The translations under genes were made by a program, and so were the position numbers. Shown here in pieces: positions 1 through 12,392 of a DNA stretch of 64,000 nucleotides. The stretch is from Lepiota brunneoincarnata. Lineage: Eukaryota > Basidiomycota > Agaricomycetes > Agaricales > Agaricaceae. Location of the stretch: contig JAEBUN010000022.1 of assembly GCA_023014365.1 (NCBI GenBank), forward strand, positions 434,001 through 498,000, read 5' to 3'. Below the pieces are notes generated by a model. That model ran no database searches, had not been told where the DNA came from, and saw nothing but the letters and a program-made list of their open reading frames with translations. Each line of letters begins with the position of its first letter. Position 1 is the stretch's first letter.

Positions 1-715
1 TAGTGAAAGAGTTTGAGTGCGCGAGTACAGCCGACAGGGGAGGTTGAATGCCAAGGCCGTCGGACCCTGTCACATGTTATCACGTAGAGTACATCACACT
101 ACTAGAATCCTCCACAATTTTTTCAGACTTTTACCCATTTAGATAATTCACCTCTCGAGGGAGTCCATCTGTTGATACAGTGGGCACATATAAATGCCGA
201 ATTCAAAAAAAAAAGGAAATAAAAGACCATATCACGTGTTGTCACATTTGTGATTACTAAAACCCTCAAACTCCAAGTGGTACATGTTGTACACTACTCA
301 ACTACGTTCCTAATCATAACTAAGCAACAAGCAAAACATGGAATCCAGCCAATGCCGAATAATCATCTCCACAAAGTGGGTATATCACAACCAAGTGGTA
401 ATCACGTGAGAGGAAGGAAAATAACATCCGAGATGAGAAAGGGGGTGTAAGGGGAGAGAAATTGGATAGCGAGGGCAAAAAGTGGGGAGGGGGAAATAGT
501 TAGTAGTTGTGCTCGAAAGCTTAATTGACGACATTGTGGATTGGAAAGCATGAAATTAAGAGTCGATAATGGGAAGGAGGAGGGACTCGGTGGTATAGTA
601 AGACGGATATAAAACAATGCAGTGATCGCAGAAGAGCAAGGAAGAACTGTGCATACATAGAAGTCAACACCCAATCACTGAAGGAAGCGACAAACACAAC
701 TCACAAGATCCTCTC
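1..715. other. Intergenic region downstream of the forkhead gene
   Basis: No supported gene. The short open frames here have no family motifs and lie beyond the stop of the forkhead gene. It presumably holds the 3' UTR and terminator of that gene. Confidence 0.5.
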
Positions 716-2447
716 TTACACTCTCAAACGAGAACTGCTGGACGATGAAGATGACAGGGAATCAGGAGACAGATTCTCGATCCGTTGTCCCCGCCGTACA
801 GGCGTCCTGGAAGCCGAGTACGACCCCACCGCTAGCGTAGATGAGGGGGCGGCATTTGTTGAAGCCTGGGTCTGAGCATTCATCGGATAACCCATCGAAT
901 GAAAGTGCGTCCCCGCCACACCGAACGGAGGCACAGGTAGCGAAGATTGACCAAACTTGGGGAACGTGTCCCTCGAGGGCACAAACCCACCACCCTGAGA
1001 ATGCGGTGGGCCCACGTCCCGAGCATACTGCGAAATGTTGCCGGGAGCACCAGTGGGGGTGACAGGCGAAAGCGTCAGACCATCCATCCCACTGGTCGAT
1101 TGCGCGACACGAACACCAGAGGGCCCACTCTCAGCGTCGTCGTCATCATGTTCGGATAGGTCCAAGTGCATCGGGACGTTTCCAATTCCCCCAGGAAGAT
1201 CGCGTTTAGAGTTGTACGGCGCAGCGTTCTTCTTGTTCCTCCGGCGTTCGCGCTTGTAACCCTCCCCCTTTGAGATATCGAGCTCCCAATACCTCCCCTT
1301 ACCAGGCTCAGTGATCGGTCTTTCGCTAGATCGGAATACTTGGTTTAATGAAAGGTTATGGCGGATCGAGTTCTAGCAGCACAGGTTAGTGTGGCGCAAA
1401 ATGGATGATGGACAACGGAGTGCGCATACCTTCCATGCCTGATTCGACCGCTTTTGAAACCACTCAAACCTATCTTCCAACGCTTGGTATATCTCCTGCA
1501 ACGTCAACTTGCCCTTCTCGCTCCCGTGGATGGCTAGTTTGACCAGAATGGGGAGGGGTTGCTGTGGTTTTTGGCCGGGTGGCGGGTCCGGCAATGCCCA
1601 AAGGTCGACGCTCGTGCCTTGGGAGATGCCAATCTGGGTACGCAGATATCTCTCCGTCTCGAGCCACTTGCGGGAACGGGACTGCTGGGAGTCTGTGGAG
1701 CCCACCCGTCCTCGGGGACGGCGGGATAGGGATTGGGCAGGGGGTGGCGTAACTTGGCTCTCGTAGCTGGAGGATGAAAGCGATGGAGACTCTGTGAGGT
1801 CTCGCAAGGGTACAACGGATGGATGGAGTGGCGGGACATCGTATGGGTTCTGGTCAAGGCGGACGGGGGGTCGAAGGGGGTAGGGGTAGGTGAGGTAGAG
1901 AGGACGAGGTTGGTATCCGGGTGGAAGATAGGGCTGATCTTGCTCTGGCGAGGATTCGTAGTCGTATCCAGGTTGTAATGAGGATGAAGTGGGACGTAGC
2001 CGGGTTGCAATGGAATCTGTATAGGAGGGCTGTGGACGCGTCAGAAGTTTAAACGATGACGCGTGTTCGACAACAAAAGAAGCTCACGTAGGAGTAATCG
2101 AGCTGGGAAGGGTGTTCTGGAGCGACTGTGTAATGGAGTGGGCGACTCGGACCCGGTGTTGGGGATAGCGTGGGGGGGAGATATGGGTCGTCATGAATGT
2201 AGGCCGGGAGAGGCGCTACACCGGAGCCCGCTGAACTGTCACTCCCATATTCCCTACGAACACCCACAGAGCTAGAGTCCGAGTCGTCCGGGGACTGGTT
2301 ATAGTGTTTCGGCACCGCGTTGTTGGAGTTGACACACCAGCTGAATAAATTGGGATCGTGGAAACTAGTGGGTTGATTCGGGGCCATCGGTGTCATCTTA
2401 TTTAACGGACCCACACAGCCAAATGTCACATCATGTGCGCCGCACAT
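716..2447 (-). CDS. Forkhead (winged-helix) transcription factor, 3 exons
   Basis: Nuclear DNA-binding transcription factor. My model is complement(716..1372, 1430..2029, 2088..2447). The introns are 57 and 58 bp, GT-AG and phase 0, and give 538 residues. The forkhead domain spans about residues 278-364, across the second intron. Exon 2 ends with helix 1-2 sequence (PLPILVKLAIHGSEKGKLTL and a WFQKRSNQAWK end). Exon 3 starts with the recognition helix NSIRHNLSLNQVF, followed by GKGRYWELD and a basic wing (KRERRRNKK). The rest is Ser/Pro/Tyr-rich and probably disordered, ending in a Ser run. The start at 2447 is the first ATG of the exon. A GTAAGT donor at about 2516 and a possible acceptor just before an internal ATG near 2399 suggest a 5' UTR intron, so the true start may be that later ATG. 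The paralogue group within the fungal forkheads is not resolved. Confidence 0.88.
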
Positions 2448-3182
2448 CGGACACGAGGGTTAGGGTTGCGACGATGAGTATCAGGTTGAGGTGTGTGAGA
2501 GGGTTGTTGACTTACAGGTAGGGGTGAGAGGGGGAGCAGAGAGGGAGTGGGTGGGGGGGAGTGGACAACAAGAGCAAGCGGGCAGTAGGAGGAGATGGGA
2601 AGGGGGGAGAGAGCCCTCGCAGAGAAAGATTGTTGGGTACACACATGCCCCACCTCAGGTCCTTTTATTTCTTCGAGGCTTTACCGCCCAAACACACATG
2701 GGACCTACTGATATTTTCCATTCATGGTGATACGATCCCCGCCAGGTACCCGCTGGATTGGAGCGGACCCATTTTTTTGCGTGAGAATTTGGCGCCGAAC
2801 CTCACCCCAGCCAAAACGTTTGGCCAGAAAAGGCAAGAGCTGCCTGCTCTTACTGCACAAGGCAGGTGTTGAGACGTGGCGGTTCTGTGTGCCCTTGATG
2901 TGATCACCAATCCTCAAAAAAGGCATCTTTATCGATTGGTACGGGCCTGCGTTTAGGCGTCTATTATTCCTAATTTTCTCATTGGTTGCCCTCACATCAC
3001 CCAACCCCCGCCATCACCGCCATCCCGCCACGCCGCCGATCGCTCCCGTCCATGTACCTCCTCCCGCCCACAAGGCCAAACCACAATGAGCACGAGCGAC
3101 ATCAGATGGAATTCTGCAGCTTGTGTGGGCTTTCCTCAGTGCCCACAAATGCAATGTATCACTGATCATCTTTTACGCCGGC
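2448..3182. other. Upstream region of the forkhead gene
   Basis: Contains the likely 5' UTR and promoter of the minus-strand forkhead gene, including a strong GTAAGT donor on the minus strand near 2516. No other coding sequence is supported. Open frames on the plus strand lack motifs. Confidence 0.4.
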
Positions 3183-3598
3183 CTACGTCGCCTTCGAAGA
3201 CGTCGGGTGATAGACCAGTTTCGCAATCCCCGAGAAACCAACAGATCCGATCAATGGGTGCCCACCTTCCTTCGGCGCTCCAGTATCGGATTCTTTTTTG
3301 GCGGAGGGCGAAGGGGATTCAGCGGGCTGCCTTCCTTATTGTTCCCTTCCAGAAGACACACTGAGTACCGGATCCCAAAACATGACTGGCAGTGCACGTA
3401 GTTATTTCGAAATAAATCAGAAGTAAAACTCACGTTCACCATTCTCACCAGATTTCCGAGTCCGCCGATTGCCTCACGACGGAGCCGATTGAAGACATCA
3501 AACATCTGCTCCTTCTCATGGACCCACAATGCGGTCACTCGCGATATCAGATGACCCCATTCGTACGTATATCCCCGGGCGATCCTTTGCTTCCATAC
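3183..3598 (-). pseudogene. 3'-terminal gene fragment of unknown family (weak resemblance to Dcp1 C-terminal helix)
   Basis: Two exon-like blocks in phase 0 on the minus strand: 3434-3598 (55 codons, after a TATAG acceptor) and 3183-3326 (47 codons plus TAG). They are separated by a 107-bp GTGAGT...CAG intron. Block 1 reads a Trp-rich segment ending ALWVHEKEQMFDVFNRLRRE. Block 2 is Ser/Pro/Lys-rich and stops. No 5' exons or start codon could be found beyond 3600, so this is either a truncated gene or one whose 5' part I cannot read. The LW...M...FN spacing resembles the last helix of Dcp1 decapping proteins. I regard that as a weak match. Confidence 0.3.
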
Positions 3599-3603
3599 CT
3601 ATA

Positions 3604-5431
3604 GCTTAGATCTGGGTTGAACTCGGTTCACGAGAACCAATCATCTCTCGTTTGAGATAATACATTAAAGAATAAACTACAACACCGCCCCGCACAAATC
3701 CATTTGTGCCCCTTCTAACAGGGAGCGAGGCAAAGCAAAATCCTTTACCACTTGGCACCCTGTCCGAGACGCCAACCAGCCGTACAACTCCTGTTGTTAG
3801 TTACCGAATTTAAAAATAGTAACCATGGACATATCATTTTGCATTTACCAAATAAGGAAGACATTCCCACTGCAGCCGCTTTAGACGCTCAGTGCGACGG
3901 CGATGGGGGGGGGGGATTTGTATATCCCATAAGGCATGTGTGGGCCCGCAGCAAAAGCAAGTCTATGAACCAGAGAAGCATCAAAGTCACACCGTAGACG
4001 TCCAGTAACAACCAGGCGACAGTGACGGGGCGTCTAAATTCGTCCGATAATAGGTTGCTTGGCGCCACCGTGGCGGTAAATGGGTCGACGAATCCCTGGG
4101 GACCCGGAATCCACTGATCGCTTCCGTCGTTTGTCGCATCTCACGGCGCCACGTTATGGTAGCTTGCGAAACGTTTTGAAATTTAGGGACGGATCTTTCC
4201 TATCCCCCCGAGGTATTTTTTTTTCTCCAGTGGTTAGTGTTATTATACGATACATTCCGCAAAATTTCACCTGTGAGCGACTTTTGCCACGAATTCCTCG
4301 CTTACTTTTCGGCATTGCTGGCATCTGTTCCTTCCTCTACGTCTGGGTATTATACAACGCCAAGGAGAATAGATTAATAGATTATGGCTTTAATGAACTG
4401 AGGCTGGCACCGACGCACCCCACTGGGGCCCGGGAAATTAAAATCATCCCTGCTAGACACAAAAAGAAATGTGCACTCTTGGTACCCTTCTCGCCTAATC
4501 AGATCCAGACTTCAGGCCCAGGTTGTCGCAGAAAGCATACACAATAAAAATATTTCATAATCACCCCCGTCCACACTTTTTACTGTAGTAAGGCTCGCTC
4601 GGCACCTCGATCCGACCATCGAGTTGATCGTTTTTGACAAATGCAAGTGTGACACACCGATAAGTTGGCTCCATGAAATATTATCAGTTTTGTGCCGAGT
4701 GGCGTCATACCCAAATTACTCGGGCTCAGGTATATCCTCGGGCCTGTCGTTATCTAGTTCAACAGTTTGTAACCCTGGCGGCTTACAGCTTGTTGTGTTA
4801 AAACGGAATACCCCCGCGCTACAACTTAGATCCTGCGCGCTCTTCGGTGTAGAGCTGCAAATTTTTTTTACAGCAAGGTCTTGCTCACGAAATCCTTTAT
4901 GCTGTTGTTTGGCATGGAAAAATCGCTCATCACAGCAATATAGATAATGCGGATGGCGCTTAATGACTTCAAATGACCGCCCAAAATAAGCGCTTGAGCA
5001 TAGAGATATAAATATATTGCCGCCCAACTAAACGTGGTTTGCAAGCGTACTTTGATCAGAACGCACTCTTCGTTCGCGTGTATGAGGTCCTACAGGAATT
5101 TAGAAAGTTTCGGTCACCAAGGTGGGCGTCCATGCTCTTGGGACCTACAAACTCAACGTGAATATTCACACACAGTCAATCTCCTTTAGATGGTATGGCC
5201 TTGATAACGCCTATTGCATCGCTCTCCTTTACTCATACACATGTCATATTGTATCCGTTTACTGCGGCACTATACGGGCGCTCAACAATAACTCATAACT
5301 TGCCACAGCTTGTCTATCAACTCATCCAGTATGGTCCGCGGGTGTGAAGACAGGGACGTATAAGTGGGAGGATTTCGGTTGTCACCTGGCCTGACAACTT
5401 GGCAACCCCCTTCGCTACACACACCCACACC
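3604..5431. other. 1.8-kb stretch without recognisable genes
   Basis: Scattered open frames up to 155 codons (for example 4080-4547 plus) have no domain motifs, no consistent intron structure and random-looking composition. A short inverted repeat around GGGGCACAAATGGATTTGTG (minus strand, near 3690) hints at an old repeat. The last 100 bases presumably hold the promoter of the next gene. Confidence 0.4.
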
Positions 5432-7646
5432 ATGAGCTCTCTGAACACCATCCGTATTACCGCTGCAGACTATCCCGTCAAGTCGGTCGTCGTGCTGAAG
5501 TCGTCCAAAGCCGAAGTCGTTCGTACATTCGACGTCGCGCTAAAGGTGACCAACCCGTCTTCGCACCCCTCCAATTTGCCCGGATAACTTATCCCGCACA
5601 CCCATATGTAGGCCGGCCAGAACAAGGTTATCATATCTAAGCTTCCAAGTACAATCGATACGCAATCTGTGCGCATTTCGGGCCTCAACCCAAGTGCTTC
5701 CAAGAACAAGACCTACCTCTCTGATGTCGTGTGCTCGGTATCAGAAGCTTCTGACGAGGCACTGAACGAGGTCGTTCGTGCGTTGGAGGTGAAAAAATCC
5801 ACCCTGGAGAAGGAAAAAGAGGTATTAGCCACGAAGGGTGGGATTTTGGTCGAATACGCCAAAAGTTTGACTGGGGAACATGTGGGTCCCGATGTCATGG
5901 ATGGATTTTTGAACGCTTTCGTCGAGCATGGGAAGCAGAATGTTCAAGCGGTTCGTTCAATTAGTTATTGATATATTCAAGCGAGACATACTGACGTTGG
6001 GCCAGGTTACAAAACTTGAGGCCCAAATCGAGGAAATTGACAAGCAGATCAAAGAGGAGAAGAATAGATCCTCCCTGTTAAAGGGCTCCGTGAACACTGA
6101 GCTTACGGTCGTCATTACTGCGGATAACGATACCCTCCTTAACTTGAAACTGACATACAGTAAGCTTCTCCCCCCTTCGACCGTAGCTAATCCGTTCACA
6201 CTCCATCTAGTTGTCAACAATACAAACTGGTCGCCGACGTATGAACTCCATGCCGTCACGGGTGACAATGGCCAGCCATCTCGTACAGTCTCACTCCACT
6301 ACCGTGCCTGCATCACCCAATCTACAGGAGAAGATTGGACCGATGCCGCGCTCATCCTCAGCACAGTGGCAACCGATACCATCATCAAGCGGATCCCCAA
6401 ATTGGACCCCGTTAAGATCAGGGTATCATCCAACTACCACCCCATCGCTCGTGGTGGAAACCTGACAAATCAGGTCCAGATCCAGGCTCAGGTTCAGCAA
6501 GCGCAGTCCGCGCTGTGTAGGAACATCGGGAATGTTCTTCCTCCCCCTCCTCCCTCTCTTCCCCGCTCTTTGGCTGGAGGTCCATCGGGCCCTACAAGGC
6601 GGGTGAGAGCGGCACCCATATCTACCCCCTCGGACATCGGCGTGATTGCGCTTCCAGATGAAGATTTCGATGAGGTCGAAGGAGGAGATGATGACGATGA
6701 GACACCAGCCAAACTGGTCACACAGACGCCCATGGCGTTGACCTACGCCGTTCGTGGAAAGTCGAGTATTCCTTCAGACGGGAAGGAACATATCGTTACT
6801 ATTGCGATATTGTCGTTCGAGACGGATGTTGAATATGTGTCGGTGCCACGGGTCGATCCTCGTGTCTACCTGCAGGTGTGTACTCCTCAGAGCATCTAAT
6901 GTAAATGCAGGATATTTACTGATTGGGTTGGGTGGAATTAGTGTCAAGTGAAGAATAACAGCGAATATAGGCTTCTTCCTGGACCGGTCAGCATCATTCT
7001 TGACGACAGCTATGTCTCCAAAACCACTATCTCCGTATGTTCTTCCTTCCCTCCTGTTTTACTTTCTCCTTTCAACCCATTTTCCCCCTTTGCCCAGGAT
7101 GTTAACCGCAATGACACGTTCAACTTTACGCTTGGAGATGACCCCTCCGTTTTCATCTCTTACTCCCGCTTGTCGAAATCTACCAAAGAAGGGAGCGGGA
7201 CCTTTGCAGATGTTGTCAACATCACCACATACACCACCACTCTCGTCGTCGAAAACAAACATGGCTTCCCGATCGAGAAGCTCATCCTGAGGGATGCAGT
7301 ACCAATGTCAGATGATAGACGTGTACGGGTTGTGTTGAGGAAACCAAAGGAGCTGGTTGAAGCAAAGGAAGGGGTGCTTGTCAGGGTCAAGCAGGAAGGG
7401 GAGAGGGCGGGTGATGGTAAGGAGGACGGGAAGGATGGTGATGTGGGTAGGAGGGAGGGAGACGACAACAGGTGTTTGAAGGTGAAGTGGGAAAAGGAGA
7501 AGGATGGGCTGTATGAGTATAGATGGAGGGTGGATGCAGATGTGAAGGTTAAGCTGGAGACAATATTTGAGATAAAAGCTTCGGCGGATCTGACTTGCTC
7601 GTTTATGGAGAATTTGGCCATCCTTAGTAAAAAGGCACAGTGTTAA
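5432..7646 (+). CDS. DUF4140/DUF4139 domain protein (mucoidy inhibitor A-like), 6 exons
   Basis: Conserved protein of unknown biochemical role. The bacterial founder is MuiA and fungal homologues are common. Model: join(5432..5545, 5612..5950, 6006..6159, 6211..6875, 6942..7034, 7098..7646), 637 residues, with all introns 51-66 bp and GT-AG. The first ~70 residues match the DUF4140 strand pattern (VKSVVVLKSSKAEVVRTFDV ... NKVIISKLPSTIDTQSVRI). Residues ~85-185 form a charged coiled coil. DUF4139 follows with NNTNWSPTYELHA, EDWTDAALILST, DPRVYLQ and, across an intron, EYRLLPGPVSIILDDSYV. Between the two halves lies a low-complexity insert (poly-Pro and an acidic EGGDDDDE run). A second Lys/Glu/Gly-rich insert lies near residue 555. 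The frame is open throughout, so the gene looks functional. Confidence 0.88.
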
Positions 7647-8388
7647 TATTGGTATACTTGTGCCAGAATATAGAGGACGTATTTTATGAACTGATGGCTT
7701 GTTTCGACTTGTGTAAGAATTAAAGGTCGTATTTTAATCTCGACCAGCAGTGGGGTCTGTCCTTAGGCTCAAACTCGACTCGAGAGCCTCAGAGACCCTC
7801 TGAATTCTTGGACATGGGGTCCCCAATTCCGTCCTCTCCCTCCACTCATGGCCGACGGTGACTATGTAGAGCCGCTGATGTCACATACACCTGGATAGCA
7901 CAGCCACGATTCATGACGCCATCAGCCACACTGTTGAGAGTGCGCATCGACCATAACCACTTGCGCGTTGAAATGCACCCTGATGGTAAGTCCAGGGTTA
8001 TATCCTAGAAATCCATACTAATTTAGTGATGTTTGACGGGGCCTCGGGGGATTGGAGCGTCCTCGATGCCACGGGAGACACTGAAAATGAGATGCAATAA
8101 AAATAATCGCCGTCTTGATTCATACTCGGGTGCCTTTGAGCAGACGCTCTGTTCACGGACGGGAAGATCTGACGAGTCCAAATTATCCCGAACCACACAC
8201 CCGTACCCACGGGGCCTAACCGTAAGCCGGATTCGTGCTACCCATGACCACCGCTCGAGATAAGCAAGCAGATTCGAGATACTAAAGATAACCCTCCCAG
8301 ATACGAATTCCCAGGATGTATATGCGCGCGTGCAACAAGTGTCGGCTGAGAACATCTCTCTCTCCAGTTTCTTCCACACATCCTGGCC
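7647..8388. other. Intergenic region between the DUF4139 gene and the formamidase gene
   Basis: No supported gene. An ATG-initiated stretch at 7912-7985 followed by GTAAGT resembles a short exon, but its phase does not join to the formamidase exons. I do not include it. Confidence 0.4.
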
Positions 8389-11011
8389 ATGTTAGCTAAA
8401 TCTGCTGCAAACTCTGTTGCTCATCCTACTGTGATCAGGGGTGTGTGCTCATACGACTTACTGCATCGTGTTGGTCTTTAACCAATTGCTGTTTTTGCAA
8501 ACGTTTAGGTTGATCCCTTTGTGTAAGCAATGTCGCATATACCCTGCCTCCATTTCACTCTCACATCTTGGCTTTGGGTATAGTCCAGCGGATCAACAAA
8601 AGGTCGGAATGTTCGTTGTCTATTCTGATGAGCCCCTAACCAGGTTCACTTCAGGGCATACACAATCGCTGGCAGTAAGCACCCGCGAACAAAGCGAGCG
8701 AGCAACATAGGCTCACCAGCCTTCCGCAGCCCAGATATCCCACCTGTTGCTACCGTCAAGCCTGGGCAAGTAAGTTAATACTTAGATGTCTTTAAACAAA
8801 ATGCCCTGCTCACGTACAGAAATCCCTTAGACCTTCCATGTCGAGTGTGTCGGTGAGACTATTTGAATGCGTTCACACTGGCGAGATCCACCTCAACGCT
8901 AACCCAGACTGGACGGGGGGCCAGATTGGCAATAATGATAGTACGCCCAGTGTGGGACAGTTAGGTTTTACGTGTGCTAACTTTCCCCGGTAGCGAGTGA
9001 CGATGTCAAAGACGTGGATCTCACCAAGGTGCACAACCTCTCTGGACCGATCGCCGTCGAGGGAGCCGAGCCAGGCGACTGTCTTGTAGTTGATATTTTG
9101 GATGGTGAGCCATCCATTTGAGTCCTTGCCAACCTCAAATTCATGCCTCAGCGCAGTCAAGCCCTTCGAAAAGATGCCGTGGGGTTTCACCGTACGTGGA
9201 TCCCCTTTGTATTCAGCTCCATCTGAACCATCGTTTTTGATGTAGGGCATCTTCGAGCTCGAAAACGGCGGAGGCCTCTTTGCTCGTGAATTCAAGAGTA
9301 GGGCTGCCAAAGCTATCTGGGACCTCAACGGTACGCCCATAGTATCCATCTTCCTTCTACTGAGACCTGACTCACCCCCCTCCTTCCTTCGACAGGCGTC
9401 TTCGCATCATCACGCCACATTCCTGGCGTGCGATTCGCTGGAGTCTCACACCCAGGCCTTATCGGAACTGCTCCCTCCCACGAGCTCTTGACAACGTGGA
9501 ACAAGCGCGAACGTGGGCTTATCGCGGAACACCCTGGCGCTGTTCCTGCTGTTGCTTACCCGCCTGAGCCCCGTGGCGCCTATGTCGGTCAGGATCTCCC
9601 TGGGGAGACGCTAGAGAAGATCAAGAACGAGGGTGCGAGGACTATTCCTGGACGGGAGCATGGTGGGAACTGTGATGTGCGTTGTAGGCACACGTTATGC
9701 TCTATATTATTACTTAATCTGCTTTTGCTTGTGTGCAGATTAAGAATCTTTCCAAGTACGTCCATTTTTTTTGCTGCGCTGGATGAACAACCGAACCCAC
9801 AGTGGCTCAGGGGCTCTCGGTGTTACTTCCCGGTTTTCATCAAGGGCGCGAACTTCTCCGTTGGAGACTTGCACTTTTCCCAAGGGGATGTACGTGCCGT
9901 ACCCTTTTCGGTTGTCCGTCCTACTCACCTTTCCCTCAATAGGGCGAGGTAAGCCTGGCGGCCACCCGACGAGTTCCGCCACACTCAGCCCCAAGCTAGA
10001 TGTCATTCTGTGGAGCTATCGAGATCGTGAGCTGGCATCGATATTTAATATGTTCCCTATCGAACATTCAATCTTCGCAAGGCTGGGATCATTACATTCT
10101 CTACTAGCATTATCAAGGGTGGTGTTGAGAAGTTCGCGTTGCGGCAACCGATCTTCTTGGTACGTTCGTGCTACTTAATCTGTCCATCCCTTCTTATCTT
10201 AATCATTATTCAGCCCTCTCCCGTCGACCCTATGTACTCTGAGAAGGTCTGTCACGCTAGTTCTGGCCACCTGAATTCACATCGATCCCTGGCAAACAGT
10301 TGGTCTTCGAGGGCCTCAGCGTCGACATCCGTAAGTCTATTCCCACGTTAATATGAGCGGATTAATGAAATCCATGACGTAGACGGCGATGGAAAGCAAT
10401 ACAACATGGACGCGTACGCTCTTGCCCCTTTATCTTACCTCTCCCACCTGGACGAATAACACAGGTCCGTCGCGTACAAACAAGCTGCACTCAACGCCAT
10501 CGCATACCTCCAAAAAGTGAGTCGGTTCCCCCATGTCTTCTGCTTATCCCAATTGGTGGCATTCTAGCTTGGGTACAGTAAGTGTTCCCTCATTGGTAAT
10601 GCTCCCACTCACCAGCTCATGTACTCTCACCTCGACCACCACTAGCCCGTGAGCAGGCTTGTAAGTTATAAATGCCTCTTTCACAGACATAACTATCCTC
10701 TAACATCCCATCAGATCTCTTACTCTCCGCCGCTCCAATCGAGTCCCATGTCGGAGCCATTGTGGTACGTCAACTCCCTTAGCGACCATATACCCATGGA
10801 AGTGACTGTGTGCCCTTAGGACTCTCCAAATGCCTGCGTCACCCTTGCCGTTCCAACTGGCATCTTCGAACATGTGTGTGACACAATTTGTTCCTCTTGG
10901 ATCATCTGACTCATAAGTGAATGGCCCTTGTAGAATATCCTTCCTCAGCCAGATGGTCTCGTTAAGCATGACTATGGTCAATGTGCCATCAGGAGTGATG
11001 GGATTCTCTAA
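8389..11011 (+). CDS. Formamidase / acetamidase family amidohydrolase, about 25 exons
   Basis: Predicted to hydrolyse formamide or a similar short amide to ammonia and the acid in the cytosol, a nitrogen-scavenging step. I reconstruct 25 exons from 8389 to a TAA at 11009-11011 (1275 coding nt, 424 residues, as long as typical family members). Family landmarks in order: HNRWHPDIPPVATVKPGQ, DWTGGQIGNND, GPIAVEGAEPGDCLVVDILD, PWGFTGIFELENGGG, RHIPGVRFAGVSHPGLIGTA, PPEPRGAYVGQ, REHGGNCDIKNLSKGSR, FSVGDLHFSQGDGE, SFCGAIEI, IIKGGVEKF, SPVDPMYSEKL, and the end NACVTLAVPTGIFEHNILPQ. Introns are 50-68 bp. Two exons are tiny: 9943-9948 (6 nt, Gly-Glu) and 10568-10577 (10 nt). From 8509 on the joins are constrained by protein homology. 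The first exon (8389-8442) is the least certain. The frame is intact. Confidence 0.86.
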
Positions 11012-11404
11012 AGGAGGCAAAGAATTCTGGAAAGCTCTGAGTTATCTCTATGTATGTATATCATATGTGTGTATCCCAGAATCTTCTTTCTTGTACCCTA
11101 CTCGGGGTGACAAGTAGTTTTTCTGAATCATCAATAAATGTGCATCTCGGATCTGATATAGAGAATTACAACTTGATGTGCTCCTAGACTGGGTGAGATT
11201 CTCACATTTGATTAGTATCCTGCTGCACAATCAACACTTCCTTGGCCCACTTTATCACAGCCCAGACCAGCTTCTCTATATCTTGCCTAGTATTCCCCAC
11301 ATACAAGTACATACATAGTCTATCCTTACCCTTCAATTCATGTGATTGATCAAGTATTCATTCCATGTGCAAGCAGCTCCAACAACAGGTAGATATGTCA
11401 CATC
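11012..11404. other. Gap between the last host gene and the first repeat
   Basis: AT-rich sequence directly after the formamidase stop. It probably contains that gene's 3' UTR. No gene is seen. Confidence 0.35.
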
Positions 11405-11612
11405 TGTTATAAATAGCCCAGGAAAAGAGGAGCAAGAGCCAATGTTTAACTATGTAGGATGGATACAGGAGATAATGTACCAATTACAATGGTGCAGGAA
11501 TACCTGGACAAAGAAGAGGACAACTATAATATCATGCATTTGCAAGGTATGGCAGATAAACTTGGAATGGAGATGAGGTTGGAAAATTGTAAGAATAACA
11601 GTTAAACTACAT
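11405..11612 (+). repeat. Diverged LTR-D-like fragment
   Basis: Begins TGTTATAAATAGCCC, a diverged form of the LTR-D start TGTTATGAACAGTCC. It then keeps the order of the LTR-D reading frame: a Glu-rich opening, FNYVGWIQE, a QEYLDKEE-like stretch and LGMEM. It is much more decayed than the copies at 25632, 27239 and 54323. No 3' end (ATAACA after GGATC) was found, so its right boundary is uncertain. Confidence 0.5.
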
Positions 11613-12392
11613 TAGCATGAATATCTATAGGTAATAAGAAAATGGGTATAAGCTCACTTCACCACTCATATACATACAAATGTACAGGGACTGAGGGAAG
11701 TAGTCTCAAATGAAGGGCTTAGGTTAAGTATTACTCTATGTAGCTGAATAATGATCCAAGATGAGGAAACTAGTTTCCTCATCAATGGATAAGTTATCAA
11801 AGCACTAGATAACCTGGCCCATCTAAACCATACACTCACAAATACAGCCTTTCACCAAGACAGATAAATTTTTTCTCCCTATCCTATTCACTAGATATTC
11901 TCCTTGTACCCAATCCTTGCAAGTTTTTTTGCTCATAGGAACACATTTCAATGTTTTTTACCACTCCTATTTATTAAACATGACAGATCTCACTCTCATT
12001 CCTGGTGATGGCAGAGCATTGTGCTTGAGCTCCCAAGGAAATACTGCTGCCCATGCAGGTGTCCCAAATCACAATTTTCCTCCCAATAACACCCACCACC
12101 TGTATGATGATCATCTTCAAGCTCCACTGTGCCTCCTGAAGATCTACTGTCCTGGATTGGCTGCCCTTTTGAAGGGCCTCACTCTTGAATGCAAATTTGC
12201 TCTTAATCTTGAGATTGAGAACAAGAACAAAGTTCACCATAGGTCATGATGGGCTTGGGCTGCCAACCTCCAGGGTCCTGAGCTATTATCTGATGATGAG
12301 TGGGATCTCCTTGGTGATCTTACTGTAAGGGGAACTCTGGGTCATTGCTTGCAACCTCAAATTTGGAATTCTGAGCCTCAGACTCCCTGTGT
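11613..12392. other. Decayed repeat DNA upstream of Gypsy-4 gag
   Basis: No intact gene. Position suggests the remains of the 5' LTR and leader of the plus-strand Gypsy-4 element, but I could not define LTR ends. A fragment near 12280 reads DDEWDLLGDLT in one frame. Confidence 0.3.

Noticed and set aside
4080..4547. 155-codon plus-strand frame
   Set aside because: No domain, no codon or intron support, and composition like the surrounding non-coding DNA.
7912..7985. Possible first exon of the formamidase
   Set aside because: Its phase does not match the next exon and the sequence does not resemble the family N-terminus; the exon at 8389 joins in frame.
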